Assembly: GCA_029204225.1 (NCBI GenBank)
Contig: CM055099.1
Span: 44,278,036-44,342,035, forward strand
Source of the DNA: Diphasiastrum complanatum
Taxonomy: Eukaryota > Streptophyta > Lycopodiopsida > Lycopodiales > Lycopodiaceae
Length of the DNA: 64,000 nt
Direction of reading: 5' to 3'
Under the pieces are notes generated by a model. It did not search any database and was not told the DNA's origin. It worked only from the letters and a program-made list of their open reading frames with translations. This document shows, one piece after another, positions 31,865 to 43,370 of the stretch. Positions within the stretch are counted from its first letter, which is position 1; each line of letters starts with the position of its first letter. Both the position numbers and the translations under genes were made by a program.

Positions 31865-32460
31865 ATCAGGATGAATGTGATTAATGAAATTCTCAAGGAA
31901 GTTGGTAAGTGCACAACATCAAAGTAGGCTTGGGATTCTTTAAAGAAGTTTTATGAGTCCAAGTCTACATCTAGAGTTCCAACTCTAAGAAGACAAATCT
32001 TTTCAAGTATGCAAAGGAAGGATGAAAGTGCTCATGCTTTTGTTTTGAGAGTTAAGACATTCAATGATGAGTTACCATGTATTGATGAAAGTATTAAGGA
32101 AGTAGAACTTGTTCAAGTTGTTCTTAATGGCTTGTTGGATGATCATGCTAATCTTGTTCAAAGTTTTGCTATTCAAAAGACTTTGCCAAGTATGGTGAAT
32201 TTGAAAGAGATTCTGGTGAATAAGGAGTTTATGCTTCAAGCAAGAGGTGGATCTACATCTACATCTCAAGATGTAAAAGAGGCTATGTTCATCAAAGGCA
32301 AGTTCAAGGGCAAAGAAAAAGACACATGGTCAAAGGGTCAAGATCAAGGTGGCCTTCCAGTTTTGTTGGTAAGAAGAAAGATAGCTCTAGGTTAAAATTC
32401 TTCTATTGTGGAGTCAAAGGGCATTTTGCTAATGTTGCTTCAAGAAGAAGAGAGATCAAA
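31865..32460 (+). pseudogene. Copia Gag (second lineage)
   Basis: MNVINEILKEVGKC, a stop, AWDSLKKFYESKSTSRV, then 32009-32395 open: MQRKDESAHAFVLRVKTFND, VELVQVVLNGLLDDHANLV, SFAIQKTLPSM, Lys-rich tail. This is the UBN2 Gag core. A frameshift precedes the knuckle, which reads FFYCGVKGHFA near 32400-32430 with the first Cys lost. No LTR on its 5' side. Confidence 0.75.
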
Positions 32461-32546
32461 GTGAGAAGCATGCCAACCTAACTATCGATGAAGATGGTGT
32501 TGATGAACAATTGTCAACTGATGCTTTTGTTATGTCATCTTGATTA

Positions 32547-33370
32547 TTGGCTAATGATGGAGACATTGATCCTTGGTGGATTGATAGTGGAGCTACATCA
32601 CATGTGACATTTCATGAGGAGTATTATTCATCCTTGATGGCTTTTGAAGGTGACAAGAAGGTTATCTACACGGCCAATGATGGTGAGTGTGCAATCAAAG
32701 GGATTGACAAAATTCCTATTTCTCTCTCTATTAATAGGAATATCAATTTGAAGGATGTTTTGTTCATTCCATGTGTTATTGAGAATCTTCTTAAAGTGAG
32801 TCAAATGCTTTTGACAAGGGATTCAAAGTGGAGTTTGTTGGTGATGTTTGTTTGATCAAGAAAGAGGATGAATTGATTGCACACGAGAAGAGACAAGGTG
32901 AATTGTTTCAACTTGATGCTTGTGTTGTTGCTAACCAAGTTGGATGCATGGAAAAGTGTGGCATAAGAGATTGGAACATCTCAACTACAAATGCAAATGG
33001 GATTAAGAGGGAGTACACAACCCCAAGGACACCACAACAAAATGGACTAGCCAAGAGGAAGAATAGAATCTTATGTAAAGGAGCCAAAGCCATGAGGTTA
33101 GGTGCAAATCTTCCTAAACCATTTTGGGATCATGCTTTGTTGTGTGCTGATTTTGTATGCAATAGGTGGCCGAGTGCTATATTGGATGGAAAAATCCCTT
33201 TTGAGATATTGTTTGAAATAAGGCAGTGTCAAGTCCTTCAAAACTTTTGGATGCATTTGCTATATCAACATCACTCTTGATGGTAGAACCAAGGAGGATC
33301 CATCTTCAAGAAAATGTATTTTTTTAGGCTATAGTGAGGTAAGCAAGGGTTACAAAGTTTTTATTCCTTC
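32547..33370 (+). pseudogene. Copia pol, internally deleted
   Basis: 32547-32855: WWIDSGATSHVTF protease site and GECAIKGIDKIP, LKDVLFIPCVIENLLKVSQ. 32828-33280: pre-integrase piece IAHEKRQGELFQLDA, then after a deletion joins NANGIKREYTTPRTPQQNGL, RKNRILCKGAKAM, PKPFWDHALLCADF. The first two catalytic Asp residues of integrase are gone. 33240-33400 gives CIFLGYSEVSKGYKV. No RT or RNase H is found before the 3' LTR. Confidence 0.75.
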
Positions 33371-33925
33371 AACTAGAAAAGTGGTCATTGGAAGAGATGT
33401 CATTTTTTTATGAGGGAAAAGTTTCAAAAGTATCTTCAAGTGGTCATGTGGAAGTTGGATCTAACATCTTGATGATGCCATTGTTGATGATACTTTGGAT
33501 GTTGATGTTGAAGAGTCTACTTCAAATCAAAAGCCAAGGAGGACATCAAAGCCAACCTTTGAGGCTCACTTATGATGAGAATGGTAAGCAAGTGGAAGTT
33601 ACTCATTTTGTATTTATCACATATTTTGGTGAATCTTCTTGTGTAGATGATGCTATGCAAGTGGATGTTGGTTTTTGTGGTCTTCAAGCAAATAACGGAT
33701 CTAAAAGAAAGTCTTAGTCAATGACTTTGATGGTCAAGTGGAAGATCAAGATGTTGATCTCAAAGGCTTCAAGTACACAAAAGGGGAGGTGGCAAGTTGG
33801 AGCTAGTCAAGAGCATCAAATGGAAGTCAATTGGCAAAGATACTTTGGATATGTTTTTGTAGGTTATTGAAAAATCAAGTAAGTTCAAGGGAGAAGCAAG
33901 GAAGTGTTGTTCAAGTTTACTTTAC
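33371..33925 (+). pseudogene. Decayed Copia linker with polypurine block
   Basis: PRRTSKPTFEAHL-like linker remains in shifting frames and ends near 33800. aaaaggggaggtgg at 33779-33792 looks like a polypurine tract, but no LTR start follows it. Confidence 0.45.
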
Positions 33926-34396
33926 TTGTTCTATATCATGTTTGAAAAATTTCAAGTAAATGTGTGCAAATTGTCAAGATATGGTGAAACTAGCTACATT
34001 GTTTTGCATCATTTTGATGTTGGAGTTGGACTAGCATTCTTGACTGGTTTTGCTGATGGAAATGAACCTATTGGAGGCTCATTATATCACTCATTCATGA
34101 TCAAGTCATCATCAAGTGATGATGACATTTTATGGCAAGATGGAGATGGAGGCTCATTCATGGATTTTCATGGTGAAGCATATCAAGAAAGGACAAATAT
34201 GGATGAAACATACAAGCATTGGTTGATTACTCACCTTTATTCTTTGGTTGCTATTATTTTTGAAAGAGTTCCAAATTTGAATCATTACATTTACATTCTA
34301 TTTGGTTCTTCATGTTCTAGTTACATCTTGATGTGTAAAATTGATGTAAAAAATAGTGAAGCATCCAATGTGGACACAAATATCTGTATCAATTAG
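33926..34396 (+). CDS. Unidentified 156-codon ORF between pol remnant and 3' LTR
   Basis: Not recognised. An open frame with ATG at 33926 and stop at 34394-34396 lies where an extra 3' gene of a retroelement would be. The protein has an acidic middle (KSSSSDDDILWQDGDGG) and hydrophobic C-terminal segments (HLYSLVAIIFERVPN, YIYILFGSSCSSYIL), but no clear signal peptide or catalytic motif. Surrounding frames are all broken, so 156 codons open is mildly notable in AT-rich DNA, though chance or captured host sequence is possible. Confidence 0.3.
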   Translation: MFYIMFEKFQVNVCKLSRYGETSYIVLHHFDVGVGLAFLTGFADGNEPIGGSLYHSFMIKSSSSDDDILWQDGDGGSFMDFHGEAYQERTNMDETYKHWLITHLYSLVAIIFERVPNLNHYIYILFGSSCSSYILMCKIDVKNSEASNVDTNICIN

Positions 34397-34431
34397 TGTG
34401 GTTAAATCTATGCTAAAACTAGTTGAAAAGT

Positions 34432-35058
34432 TGTGTGCAAAATTGTCAACTAGTTTGGTTTTTTTATTTGGCAATTTTGGAGGCCAAAATGAAACCTCAA
34501 ATTAGAAATACTTTATATTTTTCAGTAAGGCCTAAATAGTATTTGTACTATTTTTAACAAGTAGATAAGTGGATGAGTTTGAGTTTGGACCCATTTTAAA
34601 TGGCTAAATTTGATACATTGCATCTAGACTAGAATTTCTAGGTTATTGGTGACTTAGAAATTACCATTGCCAAATGACATTTTGGTAGCTATAAATATCA
34701 GTACCTACATGGAGAGCATACCATGGTATTCTCATTTTGTATGGAGAATTCATCTCTTGAGTTTCTATGTCCATCTCACGTGTTTATTTCTTGATATCTT
34801 GATTTTCTATGTGTAGAATGTTGATTTTATGGTTGATATAGGTTTCACAAGTGTGAAGGACAGTCTGCTGTTGTTGTTGTATGGATAGGGACAATACCAT
34901 ACTGTATTTTCATGTTCATGATAAGATCTTAGCAATTTATGCAATTCTAGCTTGCTAATCTTGATGAATTCTATCTTGTAACTAAATCTAGATGTGCATA
35001 CCAAATTGGCCCAAGATCTAAGATCCATTAATTGTCTTTTGGATCTATAATTTTCACA
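34432..35058 (+). repeat. 3' LTR of second-lineage Copia
   Basis: ~627 bp, TGTGTGCAAAATTGTC…TATAATTTTCACA. Reverse-complement relative of the LTRs at 3869-4522 and 35491-36446. No PBS follows at 35059, consistent with a 3' LTR or solo LTR. It carries CACAAGTGTG, a one-base variant of the CACACGTGTG palindrome. Confidence 0.75.
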
Positions 35059-35490
35059 GATTGGGCACATGAGACTAGGAAGATCTATTTCCAATGCTCA
35101 CACACAAAGATGAAGCTAAGCTCTCTCATTTGTATATGAGCCAAACAATTCCAAAAGTGATGTCTCTTGCCTACTTATAGACAATCCACTAACTTAACTA
35201 AAGATAACTATCTTGACAGATAGCCCTTGTTAAGTCTTATTAAATCTACATTGGGCCCTTGCTAGCCTATTATCCTTATTCAAATACTTTGGAGGGCCTA
35301 AATAAAGAACCGCCTTATTATTAAGGCTAACAGCTCCTTTTGGGCCTACAAAGCTTACAATGGATATTATATTGCATTGATAAGCGCTAATGTACTAAAA
35401 GTATATGAATTGTCCCCTACTTAAATATTTTTGTCCTGAAAATTGAAGACGTTTGTCTTTTAAACTTGATCACCTTGATTAAGTAGTTAT
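35059..35490. other. No recognised feature
   Basis: AT-rich spacer between two LTRs of the same family in opposite orientation. A minus-strand TATA-like word lies near 35175. Confidence 0.35.
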
Positions 35491-36446
<956 letters not shown>

Positions 36447-36467
36447 CTCCCTCTTCAACTACTCTAG

Positions 36468-37038
36468 GTGCACATGAATTAGTGAGATACAAGAAGAGGT
36501 CTAGGCTTGCACTTCACTGTATTAAGATGAATGTAAACAATGATCTTTTGAGAGAAGTATCATCATGTAAAAGTGCTAAAGAGACTTGGAAATCTATAAA
36601 ATCAATCTATGAGTCTAGTAACACTTCAAGGGTTCTCATGCTTAGGAATCAGATTCTACAAAGCATGAAGAGGAGTGATGAGAGTGCACAGGAATATGTG
36701 CTCAGAATCAAGTCTTTCAATAGGGAGTTAGCTTCCATTGGAGAGAAGATTCAAGATGGTGAGCTTGTTCAGATTGTCTTGAATGGTCTAGGGAGTGACT
36801 TTTCAGATTTGGTCCAAAGCTTTGCAATCCAAGACACTTTGCCCACTATAGAAAAGCTTCATAGTGTATTAGTGGCTGAAGAGTGTGTAGGATGATGCAT
36901 ACCAATGCAAGAATGAATGCTATTTCTCTGTAGGATGGTGATGAGAAAGCTAATTTCTCATTCAAAGGCAAGAAGAAGACAATGGCAAGAAGAAACACTT
37001 CAAGGAGACCAAGGAGGAGGATGAGGCTTCAAGCTCAA
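36468..37038 (+). pseudogene. Copia Gag, related to young element (copy C), 5'-truncated
   Basis: LGAHELVRYKKRSRLALHCI onward matches the Gag at 28400-29050 almost residue for residue through VQIVLNGLGSDF and LHSVLVAEE, then breaks (stop at 36893-36895). The Lys-rich linker continues in another frame to 37038, where a 1.07-kb insertion begins. The 5' end, including LTR and leader, is replaced by the LTR at 35491-36446. Confidence 0.85.
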
Positions 37039-38108
37039 TTTTACAAATAGAGGTGAGGAAGTCCTCCAAATCCAAGGTAGAGCCTCCAAATGTCCTCCAA
37101 GAAACCTGCAAGCTTCAAGATGCTCCCCAACTCCAAGCTAGGATGCCTCCACCTGCAAGTAAGGATCTGCAAGCCTCCAACGATCTCTCCTCCACTTGTG
37201 TCCCTACTCTCTAAACACAAAGATAGATAACAAGCTGGCCTCAAGTATTCACCACCCAACCATAGCTAGATCCAAGCTCCAAGCAAGACCTATCTAGCAC
37301 CCCTTGCTAACCATAAAAAATCACAAGAATACCACAACACTCCATAGCATTCTCAAGATTCAAACCCTACTTATGTCCCATACCATAAGCAAGATCCAAC
37401 CTCTACCACAAGAAAGCATTCTACACATTAGTAGCAACACTAGAGCATAAGCAAAGCAAACAAGAGAGATCTCCCCCTCCCAATGGCCGCCCTACTACCC
37501 TCATATAGATGGCCCATGGACCCCTCCAATGCACTATGGAGATCCATGCTCATCCAATGAGAGAGAGAGAGAAGCCTAGGGGAGTTAAAGAATCTCCAAG
37601 AGCCTCCATAGGCTTATGGAATGTGAAGAGACTCCTTCCATAACCTATGACTCTTTGAATGCCTTTCTTGTGGGAGTTGGGAACTCAATGGACACTTTAG
37701 ACGGGCACCCTCCTACTAGGTCCCATTGCCCAAGTTTTGCAAGTATACTTTGGTCCTAGACCAATAAAGTGATATGGTTCAAGGTTGAGGCCCAAGCTTT
37801 AGACAAATAGTCATCCAATGACTTTCTGAAACCTCTCTAGGCTCCATACCTCCATCCAAGGTATAATCACCTACCTGCCCTTTACCAAGGACACTAGTAC
37901 CTTAATCTACGACACCTACCCTTAATACTAAGGGTACCTCTTATCCAAGGGTCACGTGACTCCATACCTCCAACTAAGGTATAGTCACTTGCTTGTCCTT
38001 ATCTAAGGGCACATACCCTTAATCCTAAAGATACCTTGCCATTTAGCCCCCAACACTAAATGGACTAGTAGGGGTCTGAAGTACTGCTAGTTACATAGGT
38101 ATGTAACA
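37039..38108. repeat. 1070-bp insertion with 5-bp target duplication, LTR-like
   Basis: Flanked by ctcaa at 37034-37038 and 38109-38113, exactly where copy D (42590-42605) has uninterrupted host sequence. Ends TTTTACA… and …TGTAACA are near-inverted, so it may be a solo LTR read on the minus strand (TGTTACATACC…). Two copies of a ~30-base ctccatacctccat…aaggtata unit lie at 37843-37870 and 37950-37980. No coding frame. Confidence 0.7.
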
Positions 38109-38337
38109 CTCAAAGGGCAAGATCAAAGACAAGTCCAAATACAAATGTTTTTTCTGTGGAAAGAAAGGAAATTTTGCATCAGAATGTCTCAAGAAGAAAA
38201 AGACACAAGAAAGCAAACAAAGCAACATTGCACATCGGGAGGAGGAGGATGAAGAAGAGTCATCCTTGATGGTTTCCAACAAACCACCATCATCCAAGAG
38301 CAACACCAATGATTTTTGATGGATTGGTAGTGGGGCT
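38109..38337 (+). pseudogene. Copia copy C: knuckle and start of protease
   Basis: The frame resumes after the insertion: KCFFCGKKGNFASEC, where the knuckle His is Asn, then acidic EEDEEESSLM, and NDF-stop-WIGSGA where the protease Asp is Gly. It is interrupted at 38337 by a solo LTR. Confidence 0.8.
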
Positions 38338-38855
38338 TGTTACGGCCATATTCGGTTAAGGACATGGAATAGTCCTAATATGGTAGACCGGCCCTCCAGT
38401 GTTCAAGTTTATTGGTCACGCCTAGATTTTATTCCACGTCAAGGCCTGTTGGTGACTAGTAAGTTTGAGAGGACCCAGACACTCTAATCGAGACATATCG
38501 AGTAGTGCATGAACATGTGACTGATATAGGCAGGAGGTATGCATGTAGAGCTGTGACCTATCTATATTTGACCTGCATGGAAATTGCATGTGCTCATGCA
38601 TAGGGTCCTACTCTCTATATATTAATTGCATGTGCTCATGCATAGGATCCTACTCTCTATATATTGAGGTAGTGATTATTCCATCGACGACTTGGTCTAG
38701 GTTACCTGATGAGCTCTTCTCCTCTTGCTATCACATGGCATGGCTTGGGGGCTAGATCCAGGAGGGATCTAGGTTTGGTTGGGTGGTTTTGCTCCATAGT
38801 CTCTCTTGTGTTTTCCTATCCTCATCATAGGGGGTTGTCCCTAGTGGTCTTTACA
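38338..38855 (+). repeat. Solo LTR with perfect 5-bp target duplication
   Basis: 518 bp, TGTTACGGCC…GGTCTTTACA, flanked by GGGCT at 38333-38337 and 38856-38860 in the middle of the Copia protease codon run. It has a ~45-base internal tandem duplication (attgcatgtgctcatgcatagg…ctctctatatatt, about 38586-38670), which accounts for most of the length difference from 9356-9820. Confidence 0.93.
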
Positions 38856-38860
38856 GGGCT

Positions 38861-39355
38861 AATTCCCACATGACATATCAAAAGGACATTTTCTCCACTT
38901 TACTTTCTTACAATGATCTACATAGATCAATCTATACTGCAAGTAGTCAAGAATGTAAGATAAGTGGAATAGGAACCATTCCATTGTATGTTGGATCATC
39001 CAAAAGGATGAACCTTGAGAATGTTCTTTATGTTCCTAAGTTAACCAAGAATTTGCTTAGCGTTGGCCAATTAATGGATAATGGCCTTGATGTACAATTT
39101 AAGCATGGAGTTTGTTCCGTCCTTAGAAATGATGAATGTATAGCCAAAGGCCTTAAGCATGGTAGATTGTTTATGCTTGATGCTAATATTGCAGTGGAGA
39201 GTGTTAACTTGACAAAGGTGGAGTTATCAAAGGTGGAACTATGGCACAAAAGGTTGGGCCAGCCCAACTTCAAAGCCATGGAATCTATGTGTGCAAAGGA
39301 GCTTGAAGTTGGACTCCCCATGCATTTGTCAAAGTGTGGGAAGATATGTGAAGCA
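38861..39355 (+). pseudogene. Copia copy C: protease end and pre-integrase
   Basis: SHMTYQKDIFSTLLSYND, ECKISGIGTIPLYVGSS, LYVPKLTKNLLSVGQL, then WHKRLGQPN, where the zinc-binding His of RLGHPN is Gln, and LSKCGKICEA. The match stops within the C-x-x-C region at ~39355. Confidence 0.8.
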
Positions 39356-39785
39356 AAGAATTTCTTCCTAAAATGTAGTTTCGGATGTGACATCTCTGAT
39401 GTCATAGAGTGTAGCTAGGATGTCTCAAGCATCCTTGGCAGTCTGTGCAGATCGGATATGACTGATTTGGGAGTCATTAATGTTCAATGTGATTAAGACA
39501 AATGCCTTGTCATGTCATTGCCTCCATTTGGTGATGCTAGCTACTTCAGCCTCTGGCTTGACTTCAGTTCCATCGACAATGTCCCATAGTTCCTTGGCTA
39601 GTAGAACAACTCTCATCTTGAACTTCAAGAGATGGTAGTTCTCTCCATTGAGATTGTCAATCAAAGAAGAGCTAGAAGTAGAATCCATTTCTGGTATAGA
39701 ATCGATTTTGTTGGTAGAAACAACAATGGCGGATTATTGTTGGCTACGCACTTGCTGATATGAGGTCTTGGGCTAAAAGCATGGT
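39356..39785 (-). pseudogene. Fragment of 13-kb-type Copia Gag inserted in copy C
   Basis: Reverse-complement match to 13085-13420: KKFF…, SQISHIRSAQTAK-like, ALVLITLNINDSQ, VPSTEVKPEAEVAS, LAKELWDIVDG, MDSTSSSSLIDNLNGENY, and the leader gtttctaccaac…cagcaagtgcgtagcc. It thus keeps the start codon region that the 13-kb copy has lost. It replaces ~15 bases of copy C rather than duplicating a target. Confidence 0.75.
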
Positions 39786-39884
39786 GTGGTGGTACAAAAA
39801 AAAAACCCATTTTTCATTGTACCTTTTGGTAGTACATTTCACTTTTTGGGAATTTTATTACTCAAAAATTGTTCTGCAAAGGCT
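39786..39884. other. Filler between Copia fragments
   Basis: About 100 bases with an A9-10 run (39797-39807); no match found in the window. Confidence 0.4.
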
Positions 39885-40032
39885 CACAAACTACCCTTCT
39901 CAAGATCTACATCAAGATCAAGCTCTCCTCTTGAACTCATCCACTCAGATGTTCATAGCTTTTCACATGAGTCTAATGGTGGTGCCAAATACTATGTAAT
40001 CTTCATTGATGGCTATTCTAGATATTGTTGGC
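39885..40032 (+). pseudogene. Copia copy C: integrase start
   Basis: AKAHKLPFSRSTSRSSSPLE, LIHSDVHSFSHESNGGAK, YYVIFIDGYSRYCW. The first catalytic Asp remains (FID), but the next Asp is Gly. At 40033 the sequence switches to RT of another Copia lineage. Confidence 0.8.
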
Positions 40033-40320
40033 TATCTTCCAACTTTGACATGAACGATCTAGGCGAAGCTCATTAATCTAAAGAGACAAAAAATAGAAGT
40101 TGATCTACATTACTCAAAAAATATACATTCACAATGTCTTAATCAGTTATAATCTGATGAATTGCAAATTAGCGCACTCAACGATGGACCCAGGACTCAA
40201 GATGTCGAAGGACTAATGTCCTCAAATGATCAAAGAGAAGGAGCAGATGTGTGAGTATATCATTCGATAATAGGGTCTCTTATGTACGCGATGATCTGTA
40301 TTAAACTTGACATAGCTATA
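40033..40320 (+). pseudogene. Copia RT fragment of a different lineage
   Basis: SSNFDMNDLGEAH, KETKNRS, KKYIHNVL-like, YNLMNCKLA, MDPGLKMSKD, EKEQMCEY and SLMYAMICIKLDIA are the DLGEA to RPDI part of Copia RT, in shifting frames. The YVDD box and palm are not included. Confidence 0.65.
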
Positions 40321-40677
40321 GTGGGTTTCTTTCCTTGCCTATCCTCAACCCAAGATCTAAGCAATCTAGCATCAAGGAGATGAAGTTAGTTGTCACGTGT
40401 AGGTTCGTTCCCATGAGAGCGATAGCATATCTCAGATTTTAGCATGAATGGAAAATCCTCATTGAACTCTAACATCCATTAACCCTATCCATTAACACTA
40501 CGCATCCATTAACACTACGATCCACAATGAAGATAGCTTACTCTTTCTCTCTTTCTCTTTCTCTCTCAAAAAACATAAGAACATTCAATCCCAATAATAT
40601 TCAGATCCAACAATTAACAAACACAACAAAAGTATGAGAGATGGAGGGAAGAAGATAGAGAGCAAGGATATTCACAA
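40318..40677 (-). repeat. Athila/Tat-like LTR fragment
   Basis: Same orientation and sequence as 45613-46020: tatagtgggtttctttccttg, gcatcaaggagatgaagttagttgtca, cccatgagagcgatag, ccaacaatta. It is cut at 40677 by the 5' LTR of copy D. Confidence 0.8.
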
Positions 40678-41365
40678 TGTGGAAAATTGCCTACATTGGC
40701 AAATCTAGCCATGTAGAATATTGTATATTTTGTCAATATTTTTTGTTAGACACTTGAATGGCCAAAGTGCCACTTGTCAATCCACACCTAATGTAGGTTA
40801 CCACGAGTCAAGAGGAGTGGTTGTGTCCATTTGGTAGTGATTCCTACTTTGTAGGATCTAGACCTTGATTTATGATGAGATTTGTACCTACCATGCACCT
40901 ACCAAGCATGACTATTGGATCTAGACTAGGGTTTTCACATTAGGGCAAGAAAGTTGAGTCTACTTCCATATTACATGCTGAATTTTCACCTAACTTTGCA
41001 AAGGAAGTGTCTTTTACTATGTATTTCCATTCTCCATAGTGAGAAGATAGAAACTTTTTTGGAGCCTCAAGGAGAAACTCGGATTTTCTCTCATTGTATG
41101 ATGATAGTGATTGATTCCAATGAAACTCAGCTTTGGCACACTCTAAACTCTATCTACAGGCCATACTACAGCCTCATTTTCACACGTGTGAAGTCGAATT
41201 TCAGTTTATGATCAATGCTCTGATTGTCTCTACTTGTTTTCTATCAAGCTGCTAAACTAGATCTTGTTTTCTGATGACTAGTATCTGATAGATTGTTTAA
41301 CAAGCACACAATCAACCTTGTGGATCATTCAAAGATTTATGGTCCTTAGTACTATACTTTTAACA
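40678..41365 (+). repeat. 5' LTR of Copia copy D
   Basis: 688 bp, TGTGGAAAATTGCC…ACTTTTAACA, reverse-complement relative of the young element's LTR with many substitutions. CACACGTGTG at 41181-41190 is kept. Confidence 0.85.
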
Positions 41366-41381
41366 TGGTACCCAAGCCAAG
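41366..41381 (+). other. Primer-binding site (mutated)
   Basis: TGGTACCCAAGCCAAG against TGGTATCAGAGCCAAG of the young element; starts directly after the LTR. Confidence 0.75.
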
Positions 41382-41980
41382 TACAAGACTATTGATCAGT
41401 GTTTGAAACTAATCCAGTTTTAGCAGATTTTTGGTGCAAAAAGCTAGTATTGGAAGGGCAAGCTGGTATCCAGGATATGGTGAGGGGATGTGATCCCAAA
41501 CTTTTTCAGGATCAAAATCCGTACTATTCACACGTGTGGGCAACTTTGAACCAACATTTAAAACCCCATATTCATTGGATCATTGTAATTTCATCTGGTG
41601 TCAGTTTGATGCAATTTTTGGTGCAAATCCTAGAATACCAAGATCACTTGCCATGTGTTAGTTTTGAGTTTGTTTCATGATAAATAATTAATCTAGGCTG
41701 ATTTCAAACCTTGTTAAAGTGGAAACTAGGTCTAGAAAGTACATCAAAGTGAAAGAGAGAGATAGAGTCATTCTATTGTCCAAAAATAGCCAAGATTGGC
41801 AAGATTTGCTTGAGAGCAGTTTTCGCTTCATCTTATCTTCATTCCAGGTTTGTGAGGGAGTGATAGAACTATGATTACAAGTCCATTTGTTGGATTAGAA
41901 GTCAACATTTGAGTGAAACACTACAAGTTAGAAACCTTTGTGAGTTTCAAGTTCAAACAAATCTATTTCTTTTGTGTAGA
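41382..41980 (+). other. Leader of Copia copy D
   Basis: Matches 29129-29818 in reverse complement. Contains CACACGTGTG at 41529-41538. Confidence 0.65.
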
Positions 41981-42790
41981 ATCTCACAAATAAGATGGGA
42001 TCTCTATGAGTTTCTGATTGATGATGAAGATGAACTTCTAAGTGCACATGAGTTAGCTAAATACAAGAGAAGATCTAGGCTTGAACTTCACTGTGTAAAG
42101 ATGAATGTAAGCAATGATTTATTGAGAGAAGTATCAGCTTGTACCAGTGCTAAAGAGGCTTGGGAATCTTTAAGATCAATTTATGAGTCTAGTAACACTT
42201 CAAGGTTTCTCATGCTTAGGAATCAAATTCTACAAAGCATGAAGAGAACTGATGAGAGTGCACAAGTTTATGTGCTCAAAATCAAGTCTCTCAATAGGGA
42301 GTTAGATTCCATTGGAGAGAAGATTCAAGATAGTGAGCTTGTTCAGATTGTCCTTAATGGTCTAGGGAGTGACTTTTCAAATTTGTTCCAAAGCTTTGCA
42401 ATCCAAGACACTTTGCCTATAGAAAAGCTTCACAGTGTATTAGTGGTTGAAGAGGATGATGCATACCAATGCAAGAATGAATGCTATTTCTCTGCAGGAT
42501 GTTGATGAGAAAGCTAATTTCTCATTCAAAGGCAAGAAGAAGACCAATGACAAGAAGAAGCACTTCAAGGAGACCAAGGAGGAGCGGCTTCATGCTCAAA
42601 GGGCAAGATCAAAGACAAGTCCAAGTACAAATGTTTTTTCAGTGAAAAGAAAGAAAATTTTGCATCAGAATGTCTCAAGAAGAAAAAGGCACAAGAGAGC
42701 AAACAAAGCAACATTGCACATCAGGAGGAGGAGGATGAAGAAGAGTCATCCTTGATGGTTTCCAACAAACCACCATCATCCAAGAGCAAC
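41981..42790 (+). pseudogene. Copia copy D: Gag and knuckle
   Basis: WDLYEFLIDDEDELLSAHEL then the UBN2 core as in the young element, open to 42505. After a small deletion (DTLP-IEKL, one residue lost, then a frameshift) the Lys-rich linker runs in another frame. The knuckle reads CFFSEKKENFASEC: second Cys and His both lost. Confidence 0.85.
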
Positions 42791-43370
42791 ACCAATGATT
42801 TTTGGTGGATTGATAGTGGGGCTAGTTCCTACATGACATATCAAATGACATTTTCTCCACTTTACTTTCTTACAATGATTTACATAGATCAATCTATACT
42901 GCAAGTAGTCAAGAATGTAAGATAAGTGGAATAGGAACCATTCCATTGTATGTTGGATCATCCAAAAGGATGAACCTTGAGAATGTTCTTTATATTCCTA
43001 AGTTAACCAAGAATTTGCTTAGTGTTGGCCAGTTAATGGATAATGGTCTTGATGTACAATTTAAGCATGGAGTTTGTTCCATCCTGAGAAATGATGAATG
43101 TATAGCCAAAGGCTTTAAGCATGGTAGATTGTTTAAGCTTGATGCTAATATTGTAGTGGAGAGTGTTAACTTGGCAAAGGTGGAGTTATCAAAGGTGGAA
43201 CTATGGCACAAAAGGTTGGCCAGCCCAACTTCAAAGCCATGGAATCTATGGTTGCAAAGGAGCTTGCAGTTGGACTTCCCAAGCATTTGTCAAAGTGTGG
43301 GAAGAGATGTGAAGCATGCAGTCTCTCTAAGGCTCACAAACTACCCTTCTCAAGATCAACATCAAGATCA
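42791..43370 (+). pseudogene. Copia copy D: protease and pre-integrase
   Basis: FWWIDSGASSYMTYQ keeps the protease D-S-G. 42946-43370 has MNLENVLYIPKLTKNLLSVG and WHKRLASP/VGQPNFKAMES in two frames around a one-base loss at ~43217, then KRCEACSLSKAHKLPF. It breaks at 43370 in an insertion. Confidence 0.8.

Noticed and set aside
33779-33792. aaaaggggaggtgg as the polypurine tract of the second-lineage Copia element
   Set aside because: No TG-starting LTR follows within a few bases; the LTR of this element begins ~640 bases later at 34432, so the call was kept only as a note.
35059-35090. A primer-binding site right after the LTR ending at 35058
   Set aside because: Reads attgggcacatg, with no TGGTATCAGAGC similarity; so this LTR is not a 5' LTR in plus orientation.
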